Shown piece by piece: positions 33,317 to 42,733 of a stretch of 64,000 nt of DNA (position 1 is the first letter of the stretch; each line of letters opens with the position of its first letter). The position numbers were made by a program, and so were the translations under genes. Origin of the DNA: Nocardia ninae NBRC 108245 (GTDB lineage: Bacteria > Actinomycetota > Actinomycetes > Mycobacteriales > Mycobacteriaceae); NCBI RefSeq assembly GCF_007990755.1, contig NZ_BJXA01000039.1, positions 1 to 64,000 of the forward strand, written 5' to 3'. The notes below the pieces were generated by a model, which saw nothing but the letters and a program-made list of their open reading frames with translations, did no database searches and was not told where the DNA came from.

Positions 33317-33939
33317 TCCGCAACTTCCAGCAGCGACAGCGCGATCGGCACCAGCAGGTCCACCAGCTCCCCCACCGAGGGACGCGGGTCGGCCAGCACC
33401 CATTCATGGGCCAGGCCGTTGATCGCGCCGATCAGTGCGCTTGCGCCCCAGGCACTTCCGCCGCGAATCCGCGCGCCGGGCGCCACCGTGGGCACCAGTC
33501 TGGTGTCCAGCAGCTGCGCCCACGCGTGCCGCCGTTCACGCCGATGCCGCTCCATCCGGTCACTGACGCCGACCACCTCGATGAAGGCGACCTTGGCGCG
33601 ATACGGGTCCGACCCGATCGACCCCAGATAGGCCGAGACCATCGCGGTCATCGCCGCGGTCATGTCGAAGCGCGGATCGAGGTCGGTCAGCGCCGTGAGC
33701 AGCACGGCGGCCGCCTCGTCCTGGATCCGGTCGTAGGCGGCGACCAGCACGTCTTCCCTGGTCTGGAACTCCTCGTAGAACTGCCGCTTGGACAGCGACG
33801 CGGCGGCGCAGACGTCGGCCAGCGAGCAGTTCGCGTAGCCGCGTTCGGCGAAGATCCGGGTCGCCGCGTCGAGGAAGCGCTCGCGGCGTTCGGCCTTGCG
33901 CTCCGTGACGGCGCGTCCGCCATACTGCCTGCCAACCAT
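33301..33939 (-). CDS. TetR-family regulator
   Basis: 212 residues from ATG 33939. Helix-turn-helix at about 30-70 (YANCSLADVCAAASLSKRQF, then YEEFQTREDVL). The open frame continues upstream, but without family sequence. Convergent and overlapping with the other TetR gene. Divergent from the secreted lipase gene, 203 bp away, which is a possible target. Confidence 0.88.
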   Translation of the reverse strand: MVGRQYGGRAVTERKAERRERFLDAATRIFAERGYANCSLADVCAAASLSKRQFYEEFQTREDVLVAAYDRIQDEAAAVLLTALTDLDPRFDMTAAMTAMVSAYLGSIGSDPYRAKVAFIEVVGVSDRMERHRRERRHAWAQLLDTRLVPTVAPGARIRGGSAWGASALIGAINGLAHEWVLADPRPSVGELVDLLVPIALSLLEVADQRTA

Positions 33940-34142
33940 GGTCACGCACCCACCGTATCCGAGCCGGGGCGCGACCCATGCGTACCTGCGCATTCGCTCC
34001 GGTTTCCGGCGGTATGAACCCCTGCTGCGAGGCAGGTCTCGACAGCACATGTTTGTGATTCACGTCATGGCGATGCATACTCGACCACAGTCTGAAACCG
34101 ATTGGGCTCACATGTGCGCCCGGGTAACAAAGAGGTTGATCT

Positions 34143-35549
34143 GTGGTTACACCGCGCAAGCACGCATCGAAGCTGCTCGCGGCCCTCGCCGTGCTGGCGG
34201 CCGGGCTGCCCTTCGTCCTCGCCGGGCCGGCCGTCGCGGAGCCCGATACGCCGCCGGTCCAGCCCGCACTGCAATTCCCGATTCCGCCGATGCCGCCCGG
34301 CTTCGATCCGGCGTTCTATCGCCCGGCGCCGGACACCTACACGGATCTCGCGCCCGGCCAGCTCATCGCGGCCCGCCAGGTGCACGTGGCGAATCTGTCG
34401 CTGATCCCGGTCAACGTCGACTCCTGGCAGCTGTCGTATCGGTCGACCAACACCCGCGGCGAGCCGATCGCCGCGGTGGCCACGGTGCTGAAGCCGCGCG
34501 GTCACGTCGCCGATCGGCCACTGTTCTCCTATCAGATCGCCGAGGACTCGACCGGCAACTACTGCATGCCGTCCTACCAGCTGCAAATGGGCTCGATCCC
34601 GGCCACGCTCACCGGCTCGATCCTGGTGGCCGCGCAGTTCCTGGAGGTGCAGGCGGCGCTGGCGCAGGGCTGGGCGGTGGTCGTACCCGATCATCAAGGA
34701 CCCGATTCCGCCTACGCCGCAGGGCCGTTGGCGGGCCGGATCACCCTGGACGGCATCCGGGCCGCGACCAACTTCGATCCGATGGAGTTGTCCGGGAACG
34801 CGACCCGGGTCGGGCTGATGGGCTACTCCGGCGGCGCCATCGCCACCGGCCATGCCGCCGAGCTGAAGCGCAGTTACGCGCCGGAGCTGAATGTCGTCGG
34901 CGTCGCCGAGGGCGGCATCCCCGCCGACCTGTCGGCCGCGCTGAAGATGGCCAACGGCAATCTCTCCGCCGGACTGATCTTCGCGGGTGCGCTCGGCGTT
35001 TCGCGCGAATACCCGGAGCTGCGAAACTTCCTCGACACCAACATGAACGGCCTCGGCAAGCTGATGATGGCGGCGAAGGAACAGCTCTGCGCGAGCTACC
35101 AGTCCATCTTCTTCCCGTTCGCCGACAACATCGGCATGCTGGCCAAGAATCCGTTCACCGATCCCACGGTCACCGCGGTGCTGGACAAGACCAAGATGGG
35201 CAAGGCGGTGCCGGACATGCCGATGTTCATGTTCCAGGCGAACCCGGACTGGCTGATCCCGGTCGGCCCGGTCAACGACCTCGTCGCCTTTTACGCGCAG
35301 GACCCCAACGCCCGCGTCGAATACGTCCGCGACCACTTCAGCGAGCACCTGACGCTCGACCCGATCGGCGCGCCGCGCGCCCTGCTGTGGCTGCGCGACC
35401 GCTTCGCCGGCAAACCCGTCGCACCCGGGGTGACGACCACCGATGTCGGCTCGATGATGCTCGACCCGGCGACCTGGCAGGTGTGGAACGAGACGGTCGG
35501 CACCACACTGACGGCGGTGTTCCAGCAACCAATCGGCAGCGGACGCTGA
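34143..35549 (+). CDS. Secreted lipase (LIP family, Candida-lipase-like)
   Basis: 468 residues, GTG start with AGAGG upstream. Signal peptide about 1-32 (hydrophobic core, cleavage near AVA-EP). The nucleophile is Ser229 in GLMGYSGGAIATG. The catalytic Asp lies probably in the NPDWLIP region and the His in the RDHFSEHLT region. The length and the opening FYRPAPDTYTDLAPGQLI fit the secretory lipase family, which hydrolyses triacylglycerols. Exported, it probably feeds fatty acids to the cell. Divergent from a TetR regulator. Confidence 0.88.
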   Translation: MVTPRKHASKLLAALAVLAAGLPFVLAGPAVAEPDTPPVQPALQFPIPPMPPGFDPAFYRPAPDTYTDLAPGQLIAARQVHVANLSLIPVNVDSWQLSYRSTNTRGEPIAAVATVLKPRGHVADRPLFSYQIAEDSTGNYCMPSYQLQMGSIPATLTGSILVAAQFLEVQAALAQGWAVVVPDHQGPDSAYAAGPLAGRITLDGIRAATNFDPMELSGNATRVGLMGYSGGAIATGHAAELKRSYAPELNVVGVAEGGIPADLSAALKMANGNLSAGLIFAGALGVSREYPELRNFLDTNMNGLGKLMMAAKEQLCASYQSIFFPFADNIGMLAKNPFTDPTVTAVLDKTKMGKAVPDMPMFMFQANPDWLIPVGPVNDLVAFYAQDPNARVEYVRDHFSEHLTLDPIGAPRALLWLRDRFAGKPVAPGVTTTDVGSMMLDPATWQVWNETVGTTLTAVFQQPIGSGR

Positions 35550-35730
35550 GTGAACTTCACGTGCGCGGAATGTGATCTTCGACGAAGGTCGTGCGTTCCG
35601 CCGGGTGCGCTGCTGTGATCGCTTGCGACTGTGATCTCTCGCGGCGGTTTCCCTCACGCGGCCGAGTGACAGGTATCACCTCCGTCTGAGACACTCGTCA
35701 TCAAACCGGGGTGAAACCCTTCCCCGGAAA

Positions 35731-35746
35731 CTTACTCCAGAGTAAG
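35731..35746. promoter_or_regulatory. Perfect 7-bp inverted repeat just upstream of the SDR gene
   Basis: CTTACTC, CA, GAGTAAG, ending 8 bp before the ATG at 35755. A repressor bound here would block transcription or translation start. The compact 7-2-7 form fits a TetR-type site. No regulator gene is immediately adjacent. Confidence 0.6.
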
Positions 35747-35754
35747 GTTGTTTC

Positions 35755-36630
35755 ATGGCGTGGAAACCTACTGAAATCCCGGATCAGACCGGACGCACCT
35801 TCGTGATCACCGGCGCGAACGGCGGGTTGGGCGCCGTGACCACCGATGTCCTCGCGGCCAACGGCGCGACCGTCATCATGGCCTGCCGCAACGCGGCCAA
35901 GGCCAAGGCGGTCGCCGACGGCATCACCGGCGACGTCCGCGTCGCCGAGCTCGACCTGTCCGACCTGGCGTCGGTGCGCAAATTCGCCGACGAATCGGGC
36001 GACATCGACGTGCTGATCAACAACGCGGGCCTGATGAACGTGCCGTTCTCGCGCACCAAGGACGGCTTCGAAACCCAATGGGGCGTCGACCACCTCGCCC
36101 ACTTCGCGCTCACCGGCCTGCTGCTGGACCGCATCCGCGACCGGGTGGTGACGCTGGCCAGCATCGCGCACAAGCAGACCCCGAAGCTGTGGATCGACGA
36201 CCTCAACTACGAGAACCGTCGCTACCAGCGCAATCTCGCCTACGCGCAGGCCAAGCTGTCCAACCTGATGTTCGCCAGGGAACTGCAGCGCAGGCTCGCC
36301 GAATCCGGCTCCGCCAAGCGGTCTTACGCGGTGCACCCCGGTGTCTCGGCCACCGACCTGTTCGCCAGGACCGAGACCCCGGTCGACCGGATCATCAAAC
36401 CGTTCGTCGCGCTCATCGGGCACCCGCCGAAAAAGGCCGCGCACTCCTCGCTGTTCGCCGCCACCATGCCGGATGCCGATCCCGAGGTCTACTGGGGTCC
36501 GCGTCGGTTCTTCCAGACCCAGGGTCCGGTGGAGGCGTCGCCGTCGAGCCGGCTGTCCAAGAACAAGGAACTCTGGAAGCGGCTCTGGGAAGAATCCGAG
36601 CGACTGACCGGCGTCACCTACAAGTTCTGA
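35755..36630 (+). CDS. Short-chain dehydrogenase/reductase
   Basis: 291 residues. Cofactor motif TGANGGLG at 19-26, NNAG at 89-92, catalytic Ser136, Tyr163 and Lys167 (YAQAK). The length and layout match the actinobacterial WWOX/retinol-dehydrogenase-like SDR group. NADP preference is suggested by Arg45 after strand 2. The substrate is unknown. Controlled probably through the palindrome overlapping its promoter, and followed by a terminator-like hairpin at 36639. Confidence 0.9.
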   Translation: MAWKPTEIPDQTGRTFVITGANGGLGAVTTDVLAANGATVIMACRNAAKAKAVADGITGDVRVAELDLSDLASVRKFADESGDIDVLINNAGLMNVPFSRTKDGFETQWGVDHLAHFALTGLLLDRIRDRVVTLASIAHKQTPKLWIDDLNYENRRYQRNLAYAQAKLSNLMFARELQRRLAESGSAKRSYAVHPGVSATDLFARTETPVDRIIKPFVALIGHPPKKAAHSSLFAATMPDADPEVYWGPRRFFQTQGPVEASPSSRLSKNKELWKRLWEESERLTGVTYKF

Positions 36631-36638
36631 GTCAAGCG

Positions 36639-36666
36639 CGACCCGTCTCCACCCGGGGGCGGGTCG
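36639..36666. terminator. Hairpin downstream of the SDR gene
   Basis: CGACCCG pairs with CGGGTCG across a 14-base loop, starting 8 bp after the SDR stop. No T-tract follows, as usual for high-GC actinobacterial terminators. Confidence 0.5.
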
Positions 36667-36841
36667 TCGCATGCGCTGCGGTGGCGCGACCACCCTTGCG
36701 GTGAGCGTGCCACCGTCGAGACTCACCTGCCCCCGCACAGTTCGCAGTGCCGAGTGCCGCACGGCACGGCGCGGGTCGCAACGGGTTCCGACCGCCTACC
36801 TGCTCCTACGGACCGCGTAGTAGACGGGTACCGTAGTAGCC

Positions 36842-37291
36842 GTGTCCGCTTCACCCCGCCGCTCGGCACACAATCGCCCGGCCCTCATCGCGCTGGTGAT
36901 CGTCGCTGCCCTCGGCTGCTTGGCGCTGGCGTGGTGGCAGTGGCAGCGGTTCGAATCGACCAGCGGCACCGGCCAGAATCTGGGGTACGCGCTGCAGTGG
37001 CCGTTGTTCGCGGCGTTCGCGGTGTTCGCCTACTTCCGGTTCGTCCGGCTGGAACGCGAAGCCGAGGAGAGCGAGAACCCCGGCGACAAGCCGACGACCA
37101 GCCCGAAAGCCGTTGCGCCGCGCGAGATTCCGGCGGGACTGCTGCCGGAACGGCCGAAAGCGGTCCGCGACGACGACCCGGTGCTCGCCGAATACAACAG
37201 GTATCTGGCCGCACTGCACGCCCAAGACATCGATGATCAGGTCCGCGAGGCGGACCTGCATACCCGCGACACCGAGAGGAGCGCCGGTTGA
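36842..37291 (+). CDS. Small membrane protein, LprD (Rv1343c)-like position
   Basis: 149 residues, GTG start. Two hydrophobic segments (about 12-35 and 48-65) and a charged cytosolic C-terminal half rich in Asp, Glu and Arg. The first ends in AALGC, which is only a weak lipobox. The match to mycobacterial Rv1343c (LprD) rests on position: next to a DUF3817 gene and the rdgB-rph pair, with the same relative orientation. The stop overlaps the next start (TTGA), so the two genes are coupled. The function is unknown. Confidence 0.75.
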   Translation: MSASPRRSAHNRPALIALVIVAALGCLALAWWQWQRFESTSGTGQNLGYALQWPLFAAFAVFAYFRFVRLEREAEESENPGDKPTTSPKAVAPREIPAGLLPERPKAVRDDDPVLAEYNRYLAALHAQDIDDQVREADLHTRDTERSAG

Positions 37292-37668
37292 CCGCCAGCG
37301 AGAATTCCACCGAGAGCACCGCGGCCACCGAGCGCACCCTGGCACCGGCGCGCACCGGCGCCGCCAAGATCAAGTCCGCACTGCTGCGGTACCGCACCCT
37401 GGCCTGGATCACCGGCCTCTGGCTGCTGCTGCTCACCGGTGAGATGATCGCCAAGTACGGCTTCGACGTGCACACCCCCAGCTGGATCGCCGTCGTGCAC
37501 GGCTGGGTGTACTTCGTCTACCTGCTGGTCACCGCCGACCTCGCGGTCAAGGTGCGCTGGCCGGTCCTGCGCACCGTCGGCACCCTCCTCGCAGGCACCA
37601 TCCCCCTGCTGTCCTTCGTCGTCGAGCACATCAACGCGAAAAAGGTCAAAGAAGAGTTCGACATCTAA
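37288..37668 (+). CDS. DUF3817 membrane protein (Rv1342c-like)
   Basis: 126 residues, TTG start overlapping the upstream TGA. Three membrane helices (about 35-55, 68-85, 93-112) with the DUF3817 pattern ITGLWLLLLTGEMIAKYG and WIAVVHGWVYFVYLLVTADL. No biochemical role is established for the domain. Second gene of a two-gene unit with the LprD-like gene, convergent with rdgB. Confidence 0.88.
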   Translation: MTASENSTESTAATERTLAPARTGAAKIKSALLRYRTLAWITGLWLLLLTGEMIAKYGFDVHTPSWIAVVHGWVYFVYLLVTADLAVKVRWPVLRTVGTLLAGTIPLLSFVVEHINAKKVKEEFDI

Positions 37669-37683
37669 CCGCCCCACCCGCTT

Positions 37684-37760
37684 TGTAGCCGCACACCCTT
37701 TTCGTGAGCCGCACACGCTCTATACGAGGTGTGCGACTTACAAAAACGGTGTGCGGTTCA
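37684..37760. repeat. Nested inverted repeat, four copies of a CCGCACAC element, between convergent genes
   Basis: Outer arms CCGCACACC (37689-37697) and GGTGTGCGG (37748-37756); with flanks, 17 of 20 bases pair. Inner arms CGCACAC (37710-37716) and GTGTGCG (37729-37735). So there are two direct and two inverted copies of one element within 77 bp. It lies between the DUF3817 stop and the rdgB stop and could end transcription from both sides. The duplicated, symmetric make-up resembles a REP/BIME-like repeat more than a simple terminator. Confidence 0.65.
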
Positions 37761-37841
37761 GCATTCGGCAGGCGGGGCAGCCGGTCGGCCAGCCTCTGGC
37801 GAATGGTCGCCGTTGGCGAGTGCCGGGCTTCGGCAAACGAG

Positions 37842-38453
37842 TCAGTCTTCGGCGAGCTCGGACAACGCGGGCAACAGCTGGGTGAGCGCGCGGCCTCGGT
37901 GCGAGACCGCGTCCTTTTCAGCGGGAGTCAGCTGCGCGGCGGAAGTGTCGCCACCCTCCGGAATGAACAGTGGGTCGTAACCGAACCCGCCGTCGCCCAG
38001 CGGTTTCCGGCCGACCGAGCCCGGCCATTCGCCGCGCACCACGATCTCCGCGCCGTCCGGGACGACCAGCGCGCAGGTGGACACGAACCGCGCACCGCGC
38101 CGCTCGTCGGGCACATCGCCGAGTTGCGCGAGCAGCAGCGCGTTGTTGGCCGCGTCGTCACCGTGCCGCCCGGCCCAGCGCGCCGAGAGCACCCCCGGCA
38201 TGCCGTTGAGCGCGTCCACCTCGATGCCGGAATCGTCTGCGACACAGGCTAATCCGGTAGCAACAGCACCGTCACGCGCCTTGGCGAGCGCGTTCTCCTC
38301 GAACGTCGCGCCGGTCTCCGGCGCCTCGTCGTAGGCGGGCACGTCGTCCAGCCCGACGATCTCGATGCCCGCGATCCCCGCGTCCGCGAGAATGCGCCGC
38401 AGCTCGTTCAGTTTCTTGGCATTGCGGCTGGCCACCAGTACCCGACGCGCCAT
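37842..38453 (-). CDS. rdgB: Non-canonical purine NTP pyrophosphatase, RdgB/HAM1 family
   Basis: 203 residues, normal length. The N-terminal SRNAKKLNELRRILADAG nucleotide-binding loop, then TGATFEENALAKARDGA, DDSGIEVDALNGMPGVLSAR and GGFGYDPLFIPEG are the HAM1 motifs. Hydrolyses ITP, dITP and XTP to the monophosphates, keeping them out of nucleic acids. Starts 2 bp after the rph stop, as in mycobacteria (Rv1340-Rv1341). Confidence 0.95.
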   Translation of the reverse strand: MARRVLVASRNAKKLNELRRILADAGIAGIEIVGLDDVPAYDEAPETGATFEENALAKARDGAVATGLACVADDSGIEVDALNGMPGVLSARWAGRHGDDAANNALLLAQLGDVPDERRGARFVSTCALVVPDGAEIVVRGEWPGSVGRKPLGDGGFGYDPLFIPEGGDTSAAQLTPAEKDAVSHRGRALTQLLPALSELAED

Positions 38454-38455
38454 GA

Positions 38456-39226
38456 CTACTTCTTCTTCGGCTCGGACGGCTCCGGCAGCACGCCGGGATA
38501 CGGCAGCGCCAGCGCCTCCTTCTGGATGCCGAAGATCTGTTCGCAGCCGACCAGCGCGGAGTCCAGCATCTTGTCCAGGGTGGAGCGCGGGAAGGTGGCG
38601 CCCTCGCCGGTGCCCTGGATCTCGACCAGGGTGCCGGTGTCGGTGGCGACCACGTTCATGTCGACCTCGGCGCGCGAATCCTCTTCGTAGGGCAGGTCCA
38701 GCCGCACCCGGCCGTCGACCACGCCGACGCTCACCGCGGCGATCGCGCAGGAGATCGGCTGTGGGTCGGCCAGCACGCCCTTGGCGGCCAGGTAGGTGAC
38801 CGCGTCGACGAGCGCGACGTAAGCGCCGGTGATGGCGGCGGTCCTGGTGCCGCCGTCGGCCTGCAGCACGTCGCAGTCGATCGCGATGGTGTTCTCACCG
38901 ATGGCGGCCAGGTCGATGCAGGCGCGCAGGGAACGGCCGATCAGGCGGCTGATCTCCTGGGTACGGCCGCCGACCTTGCCCTTCACCGACTCGCGTCCGC
39001 TGCGGGTGTGCGTGGCCGCGGGCAGCATCGCGTACTCGGCGGTGACCCAGCCGAGGCCGGAGTCGCGGCGCCACGGGGGCACGCCCTCGGTGACGCTCGC
39101 GGTGCACATCACCCGGGTCTGACCGAACTCGACCAGCACCGAACCCGCTGGATGCGTGGTGAATCCACGGGTGATCCTTACCTCGCGGAGTTCGTCGTCC
39201 GCCCTGCCATCGGCTCGTCTAGACAC
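38456..39226 (-). CDS. rph: Ribonuclease PH
   Basis: 256 residues. GTG 39226 ([14 protein letters not shown]) is chosen because known actinobacterial RNase PH proteins start M-S-K/R-R-x-D-G-R. Conserved blocks: [35 protein letters not shown] (phosphate/RNA binding), [20 protein letters not shown] and [18 protein letters not shown] phosphorolytic 3'-5' exonuclease that trims tRNA ends. Followed 2 bp later by rdgB. Confidence 0.96.
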   Translation of the reverse strand: MSRRADGRADDELREVRITRGFTTHPAGSVLVEFGQTRVMCTASVTEGVPPWRRDSGLGWVTAEYAMLPAATHTRSGRESVKGKVGGRTQEISRLIGRSLRACIDLAAIGENTIAIDCDVLQADGGTRTAAITGAYVALVDAVTYLAAKGVLADPQPISCAIAAVSVGVVDGRVRLDLPYEEDSRAEVDMNVVATDTGTLVEIQGTGEGATFPRSTLDKMLDSALVGCEQIFGIQKEALALPYPGVLPEPSEPKKK

Positions 39227-39269
39227 GCGCCACAGCCTAGTCACACCGGCCGGTCAGTCGGGTAGCCGG

Positions 39270-40034
39270 TCAGAGATCGAACGTCTCACCCGGTGCGACG
39301 GCGTGCACGGGTCCGGAGAACTGCGCCTTGGCTTCGGCGATGACGTCTTCGCGGGAGGTCCACGGCGGAATGTGGGTGAGCAGCAGTTCCTTGACGCCCG
39401 CTTCGGCGGCGATCATGCCCGCCTCGGTGCCCGAAAGATGAATGCCGGGTGGCCGATTCGCGGGGTCGTGGGTCCACGATGCCTCGGCCATCAGAATGTC
39501 GGCACCCCGGGCGAGTTCGTTGACCGAGTCGCACATCGCGGTGTCACCGGTATAGACGAAGGTGCGCCCGGCAGCCGTCACGATCCGCAGACCGTACGAC
39601 TCCGGCGGATGGAACATCCGGCTCGCCGACACGATATGGCCCGGCCCGAACTCGATCTCCTCGCCGGCGTTCCACGGACGCAGGTCGATCACGTCGGACC
39701 AGTCGTCGCATTCGCCGCCGACCTCGGCCGAGGCGTTGCCGATACGCAGCGCGCTGTCCGACGGGCCGCGCACGATGGCCCGGCCGACCGGCGGTGTCGG
39801 GTGGTAGCGCCGCCAGACCAGCAGGCCGGGCAGATCGAGGCAGTGGTCGGCGTGCAGGTGGGTGAGGAAGATGTCGACCTCACCGGGGTCGGCATACCGT
39901 TGCAACGCGCCGAGCACGCCGGGCCCGAAATCGATCACCACGGGCGTCATATCCGGCCCGGTCAGCAAATAGCCCGACGCTGGGGAGTCCGGGCCGGACA
40001 CGCTGCCCGAGCACCCGAGGACGGTTAGGCGCAT
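39270..40034 (-). CDS. MBL-fold phosphodiesterase, Rv1339-like
   Basis: 254 residues from ATG 40034 (MRLTVLGCSGS). Metallo-beta-lactamase metal motif HLHADH (His59, His61, Asp63, His64); further ligands probably His in ASRMFHPPESYGLR, Asp in YTGDTAMCDS and His in LLLTHIPPW. The M. tuberculosis homologue Rv1339 has been reported as a cyclic AMP phosphodiesterase, so control of cAMP is the likely role. Upstream of rph in the same direction, as in mycobacteria, but without murI in front. Confidence 0.85.
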   Translation of the reverse strand: MRLTVLGCSGSVSGPDSPASGYLLTGPDMTPVVIDFGPGVLGALQRYADPGEVDIFLTHLHADHCLDLPGLLVWRRYHPTPPVGRAIVRGPSDSALRIGNASAEVGGECDDWSDVIDLRPWNAGEEIEFGPGHIVSASRMFHPPESYGLRIVTAAGRTFVYTGDTAMCDSVNELARGADILMAEASWTHDPANRPPGIHLSGTEAGMIAAEAGVKELLLTHIPPWTSREDVIAEAKAQFSGPVHAVAPGETFDL

Positions 40035-40103
40035 TCCCCCATGCTCCCACGACGAATTCTCCATCAAGAAACTATCCCCCACATTTCTCGACGAGCCGCT
40101 GAA

Positions 40104-40838
40104 TCACCGTGGCGACGCAATGACTCCGGCCTGATTCCCGCGACGATTCCGGCGTGCATCACCAGAGAGTACCCAGCCGGCGAGCAGTCCACCCATCGCC
40201 CCGAAAAGGTGCCCCTGCCAAGAGATTCCAGCTTGTCCCGGCAATACACCCCACAGCAACGACCCGTAGAGCGCCAGCACCACGAGTCCGAGCACGATTT
40301 GCCCGACATTACGGGCGAACCACCCACGCGAGATCAGGAACGTCAACCAGCCGAACACCAGGGCCGACGCGCCGAGGTGCACGCTGCCGGTGGCACCGGT
40401 CAGCCAGGTGCCCAGGCCTGCGACGATCCAGATGATCGCGGTCGCCGCCAGGCCACGGCCGATGCCCGCGGCCAGCGCGAGAAAGCCGAGCACCAGAACG
40501 GGGAGGGTGTTGCCGATCAAATGCGGCCAGCCGTGGTGCAGAACCGGGGCGAACAGAATGCCCCACAGCCCGTCGGCCTGCCGGGGCTCGATGCCCGCGT
40601 TATCGAGTCCGTTGTTATCGAGGGTGTCCACGCCTTCGATGCCGTACAGCAGCGCGACGAATCCCGCGATGAGCACGCCCGCGCGCAACCACAATTGTCG
40701 GACGGCAGAAAAGTTGTTCGACTGCACCGGGGGCGTTGTAGTCCGCGGCAACGGCGCGCCGGGCTTCCCCAACTGCGCACGGATCGCCGCGATCCGATCA
40801 GGGTCGAATGACGAACCGATTCCCGAACCACCGGTCAT
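40104..40838 (-). CDS. Rhomboid-family intramembrane serine protease
   Basis: 244 residues, with GAGGAGG upstream of ATG 40838. Six membrane helices after a cytosolic N-terminal tail of about 50 residues. HGWPHLIGN (102-110) supplies the conserved His and Asn of helix 2; catalytic Ser158 lies in HLGASALVFGW and His210 in GHLFGAMGG. Corresponds to Rv1337. Rhomboids cleave membrane proteins within helices; the substrate is unknown. Confidence 0.9.
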   Translation of the reverse strand: MTGGSGIGSSFDPDRIAAIRAQLGKPGAPLPRTTTPPVQSNNFSAVRQLWLRAGVLIAGFVALLYGIEGVDTLDNNGLDNAGIEPRQADGLWGILFAPVLHHGWPHLIGNTLPVLVLGFLALAAGIGRGLAATAIIWIVAGLGTWLTGATGSVHLGASALVFGWLTFLISRGWFARNVGQIVLGLVVLALYGSLLWGVLPGQAGISWQGHLFGAMGGLLAGWVLSGDARRNRRGNQAGVIASPR

Positions 40839-40931
40839 CGCAGCCTCCTCGTCGAGCAGGAGCACGACGATGCGGCTACCGACCGTCGTCCCGCTATTGA
40901 CGAGGGTACCGGCGCGACCGCCCGCGGGCAG

Positions 40932-42174
<1,243 letters not shown>

Positions 42175-42208
42175 GGGGACTCCTCGGTTGCACGAACAAG
42201 CATCGGTT

Positions 42209-42631
42209 TCAGTCGGTTTCGTACGCGTCGACGATCCGCACCGGTTCCTCGGTGACCTCGCCGCCGACGATCCGGTAGCTGCGCAGTTCGTGCTGCTCCG
42301 GGTCGCGGGTGGAGATCAGCACGTAGTGCGCGAACGGCTCGGACGCGTAGGACACATCGGTGCGGCTCGGGTACGCCTCGGTGGCGGTGTGCGAGTGGTA
42401 GATCACCACCGGCGTCTCGTCGGCGTCGTCCATGGCCCGCCACACCTTCAGCTGCTCACCGGAGTCGAACCGGTAGAAGGTGGGTGAACGCTCGGCGTTG
42501 ACCATGGCGACAAAGCGTTCCGGGCGATCGGAACCCTCCGGTCCGGCGATGATGCCGCACGCCTCGTCGGGATGATCGGCGCGCGCGTGCGCCACCATCG
42601 CCGCCACGAGGTCGGCCCTGATCACCAGCAC
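42209..42631 (-). CDS. mec: Mec, JAMM metalloprotease releasing cysteine from CysO
   Basis: 140 residues, GTG start. JAMM motif complete: Glu23, His79 and His81 in YHSHT, Ser89 and Asp92 (H-x-H-x7-S-x2-D). The Zn2+ enzyme cleaves the CysO-Cys amide bond. Upstream of cysO by 34 bp, in the order mec-cysO-cysM as in M. tuberculosis Rv1334-Rv1336. Confidence 0.94.
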   Translation of the reverse strand: MLVIRADLVAAMVAHARADHPDEACGIIAGPEGSDRPERFVAMVNAERSPTFYRFDSGEQLKVWRAMDDADETPVVIYHSHTATEAYPSRTDVSYASEPFAHYVLISTRDPEQHELRSYRIVGGEVTEEPVRIVDAYETD

Positions 42632-42733
42632 TAGTCGAACCCTTTCGCAATGCCGACCCTGTCGCAGTCGACAACGAGTGAGAATATTCGGCTATTCCCC
42701 GGGGTCCGTCGCCCGGTCCCGGATTCTCCGTGA

